64,000 bases of DNA, taken from contig JAMKCF010000002.1 in the NCBI GenBank assembly GCA_023634235.1, positions 2,505,001 through 2,569,000 of the forward strand, read 5' to 3'. This document shows, piece by piece, positions 62,182 through 64,000 of this stretch (the first letter of the stretch is position 1; every line of letters begins with the position of its first letter). This DNA is from Pisaster brevispinus. Lineage: Eukaryota; Echinodermata; Asteroidea; Forcipulatida; Asteriidae. Both the position numbers and the translations under genes were made by a program. The notes under the pieces are model-generated. The model made no database searches. It saw only the letters and a program-made list of their open reading frames with translations, and was not told the DNA's origin.

Positions 62182-62525
62182 GTGTCATGGCCGAGCGGTT
62201 TAGAGCATCGGATTCAAGTTCTGGTGGTTATTTCATCGGGGTGTGGGTTCGAATCCCGGTCATGACACTTGTGTCCTTGAGCAAGATGCTTTACTAAAAT
62301 TGCTTCTCCTCACCCAGGGGTAAAAATGGGTACCTGCGAGGGTAGAGGTTGATACTGTGTTTGAAAAAGCCTTCGGAGCGCCACGGCAGCCCATGGCTGT
62401 ATACTCCCCAGGGAGCTGAGAAAGATTAGAGGCATGCTATTGGCCCAATGACCAGGGCATTAATGTAAAGTGCATCGATACGTTATTGTAAAATGCGCTA
62501 TAAAAGAATTAGTTATTATTATTCT
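62182..62525 (+). mobile_element. Full-length SINE family B
   Basis: Head TCATGGCCGAGCGGTTTAGA, B-box GGGTTCGAATCCCGGTC, a body distinct from family A (CACCCAGGGGTAAAAATGGG, GAAAAAGCCTTCGGAGCGCC, CTGAGAAAGATTAGAGGCAT) and tail ATGCGCTATAAAAGAATTAG then ATT repeats. The 3' half recurs at 20,332-20,520. Confidence 0.85.
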
Positions 62526-63510
62526 TTAGAGGATTTTAGGGGGGGGGGGGTACTTCTGTACAAGAGGAAAAAATAGTGATTTTAAGTATGGGAACACTGG
62601 GGTGAGAGGGAGGGGGTGGGGGTAATACCCTCTGCCCCGTATTGGGCATTGTATACTCCATCATTCTTCCGATGTTTGTCAACTTGTTCTTTTCCAGCTC
62701 CGACATTAATGCTCTCAAACAAATCTCATGCCCCCCCCCCCTTTAAAGTCTGTTTCCTGACAACACCCTTTTTTTAATATCGGCTTCTGAAATATCGTCC
62801 CCACGGGATTAAATACTGCGTCCTTTGTCTGCCGACATCACCCAAGACAAGACACCACATCCTGACTCCTACGGGGGAATCGGAAACACTTCTAAACATC
62901 CCCCCCCCAAAAAACCCAGTCCGCTAATGGATAGGAAGGAGTCAGATCACTAGGGGAAAGAACGAGGGGAGCACGAGGAGCTGCATTCTCGCAAGATGGC
63001 ACGCGGGGCGATACGATAAACCCAAAGATGTGGAACGTCTTTAATTAAATTGTCTTGGAATTGTAACGAGGATGTTAATTGGATTGTCTGGGGGAGGACT
63101 TATGTATTTCTTTGATGAGCGAGATTATTATTATATATTTTTTTTGGGGGGGGATACATCTGCGGAGGAAGGGGGCTAATGTGAAAGTTGGGGGAAATGG
63201 AAAACGCTGCACCTGCGAGGGAGCCGTTTTTTTTGCGTGGGGGCGTTCATGTTTCAAGTATATCAATTACGCATTTGGGTTGATTGATGATGGAAAAATA
63301 GTTTCATATAACAGTGTGCAAAACAGTTGGAAACAATCCGTTGCCCTCTAAAAAGGCATAGTAAAATAAAAATGTAAAAAAAAATAAAAATTATAAAATG
63401 GGTAAATGTTAAAACATAAATGCCTTATCATTAGAGAACTCTTTTACTTAATAATAAATAACTTCACAATAAATGACTTAATAGTAAATGGTTCATGAAT
63501 CAGGAAAAGA
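62526..63510. other. No exon recognised; PDE9A-like intron
   Basis: Contains homopolymeric G and C runs (62,541; 62,733; 62,900; 63,146). One minus-strand frame at 62,536-62,718 begins MRALMSELEKNKLTNIGRMM and looks helical, but has no clear acceptor and no resemblance to the expected PDE9A segment. It is not called. Confidence 0.35.
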
Positions 63511-63514
63511 TCAC

Positions 63515-63868
63515 AAGTTCAACTCATTTTTGATTCTGGTCTTGTAAAAAAAAACCTTCTGGTCCAGTAAACATTTTGAGCTACAAGCCCTGCAGTCTTG
63601 TGGGCTTTCCTCCCAAATTCGAGTCCTGGTTTACTTCCAACAACTATATTAATTTTCACCATGACAATAATCAAAATCAGGCACTCATCAAAACCAGGCA
63701 CTCTTCAGAAATGGCATGACAAATGGCGACCACTAAAACATCAGCCTAAATATAGATGTGAGGTGATGTTGTCTTAAACATTCTATATATATTGAGAAAT
63801 ACTTACAGACCTTTTTTTTTTATTGCAGCCCCTTATTAGGCGTTATTTGAAAGCTCTTAAATTCTCAT
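63515..63868. mobile_element. Element with TTCGAGTCC end plus downstream repeat (copy 3)
   Basis: CTTCTGGTCCAGTAAACATT, GAGCTACAAGCCCTGCAGTC and CCCAAATTCGAGTCCTGG, then the CATGACAAATGGCGACCACT block. It matches 21,360-21,690 over roughly 330 bp, so the two blocks are one transposed unit. Confidence 0.7.
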
Positions 63869-64000
63869 CTAGCTGATGAGCAAATAAATGTTTAAAGCTT
63901 CGGCAGAGAGTGCCTTCATTTCGGCATGGAGCGTTACGTTTGTGCTTTTAAATGTCGCTGAGAACATATTAGCTGAACTGCACAAACTGCTGACCAACCA

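Noticed and set aside
1003..62525. Candidate tRNA genes suggested by A-box/B-box pairs
   Set aside because: Every case lacks a closing acceptor stem or is followed by a SINE body; several are near-identical dispersed copies.
62536..62718. Minus-strand MRALMSELEKNKL frame as an upstream PDE9A exon
   Set aside because: No acceptable splice acceptor, no match to the expected segment before LEVLEKK, and the frame runs into a C-rich repeat.

Overview
This is eukaryotic nuclear DNA: about 64 kb, AT-rich, with short exons bounded by canonical GT/AG sites inside multi-kilobase introns full of tRNA-derived SINEs, small inverted-repeat DNA transposons and minisatellites. Two genes are recognisable by family (a PDE9-type phosphodiesterase and a TMEM44-like seven-pass membrane protein). 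The repeat landscape and the invertebrate-style divergence of both proteins suggest a marine invertebrate deuterostome. An echinoderm is my best guess, but this is an inference without a database search. There is no prokaryotic operon, CRISPR array, phage or plasmid.

Layout. 1-2.6 kb: SINEs and several near-perfect foldback elements. 2.63-3.4 kb (minus): one exon of an unrecognised gene with an acidic region and a Cys-rich motif, preceded by an AAnATGGCGG promoter motif. 3.5-7.8 kb: a ~1.06 kb non-autonomous DNA transposon, SINEs and foldbacks. 7.85-10.45 kb (plus): three tandemly duplicated exon-like cassettes with conserved splice sites, separated by a CATGTTACCCC-type minisatellite. 10.45-13.9 kb: AT-rich, no gene seen. 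13.9-24.7 kb (minus): a complete TMEM44-like gene. I assembled ten coding exons whose phases all match, giving 514 codons plus stop, with a non-coding first exon. 24.7-33.2 kb: intergenic, with MITEs and an 83-bp minisatellite. 33.3-60.5 kb and beyond the window (minus): the 3' ten exons of a PDE9A-like cGMP phosphodiesterase, covering the whole catalytic domain. All exon phases match; the N-terminal exons lie beyond 64 kb. One intron is 13.7 kb and is packed with tandem arrays.

The genes are unrelated in function and do not form a system. PDE9-family enzymes hydrolyse cGMP. TMEM44-like proteins are multi-pass membrane proteins with no established biochemical role that I can state.

The most unusual observations are: the triplicated terminal-exon cassettes at 8.57-10.43 kb; a tandemly duplicated, now broken exon inside the TMEM44-like gene; a CR1-like LINE tail inserted cleanly into one arm of a foldback element with a 6-bp target duplication; SINE families whose 3' ends resemble that LINE's tail; and a minisatellite arranged head-to-head as a giant hairpin. 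I found no convincing wholly new biological system. The terminal-exon cassettes are the best candidate for something undescribed.
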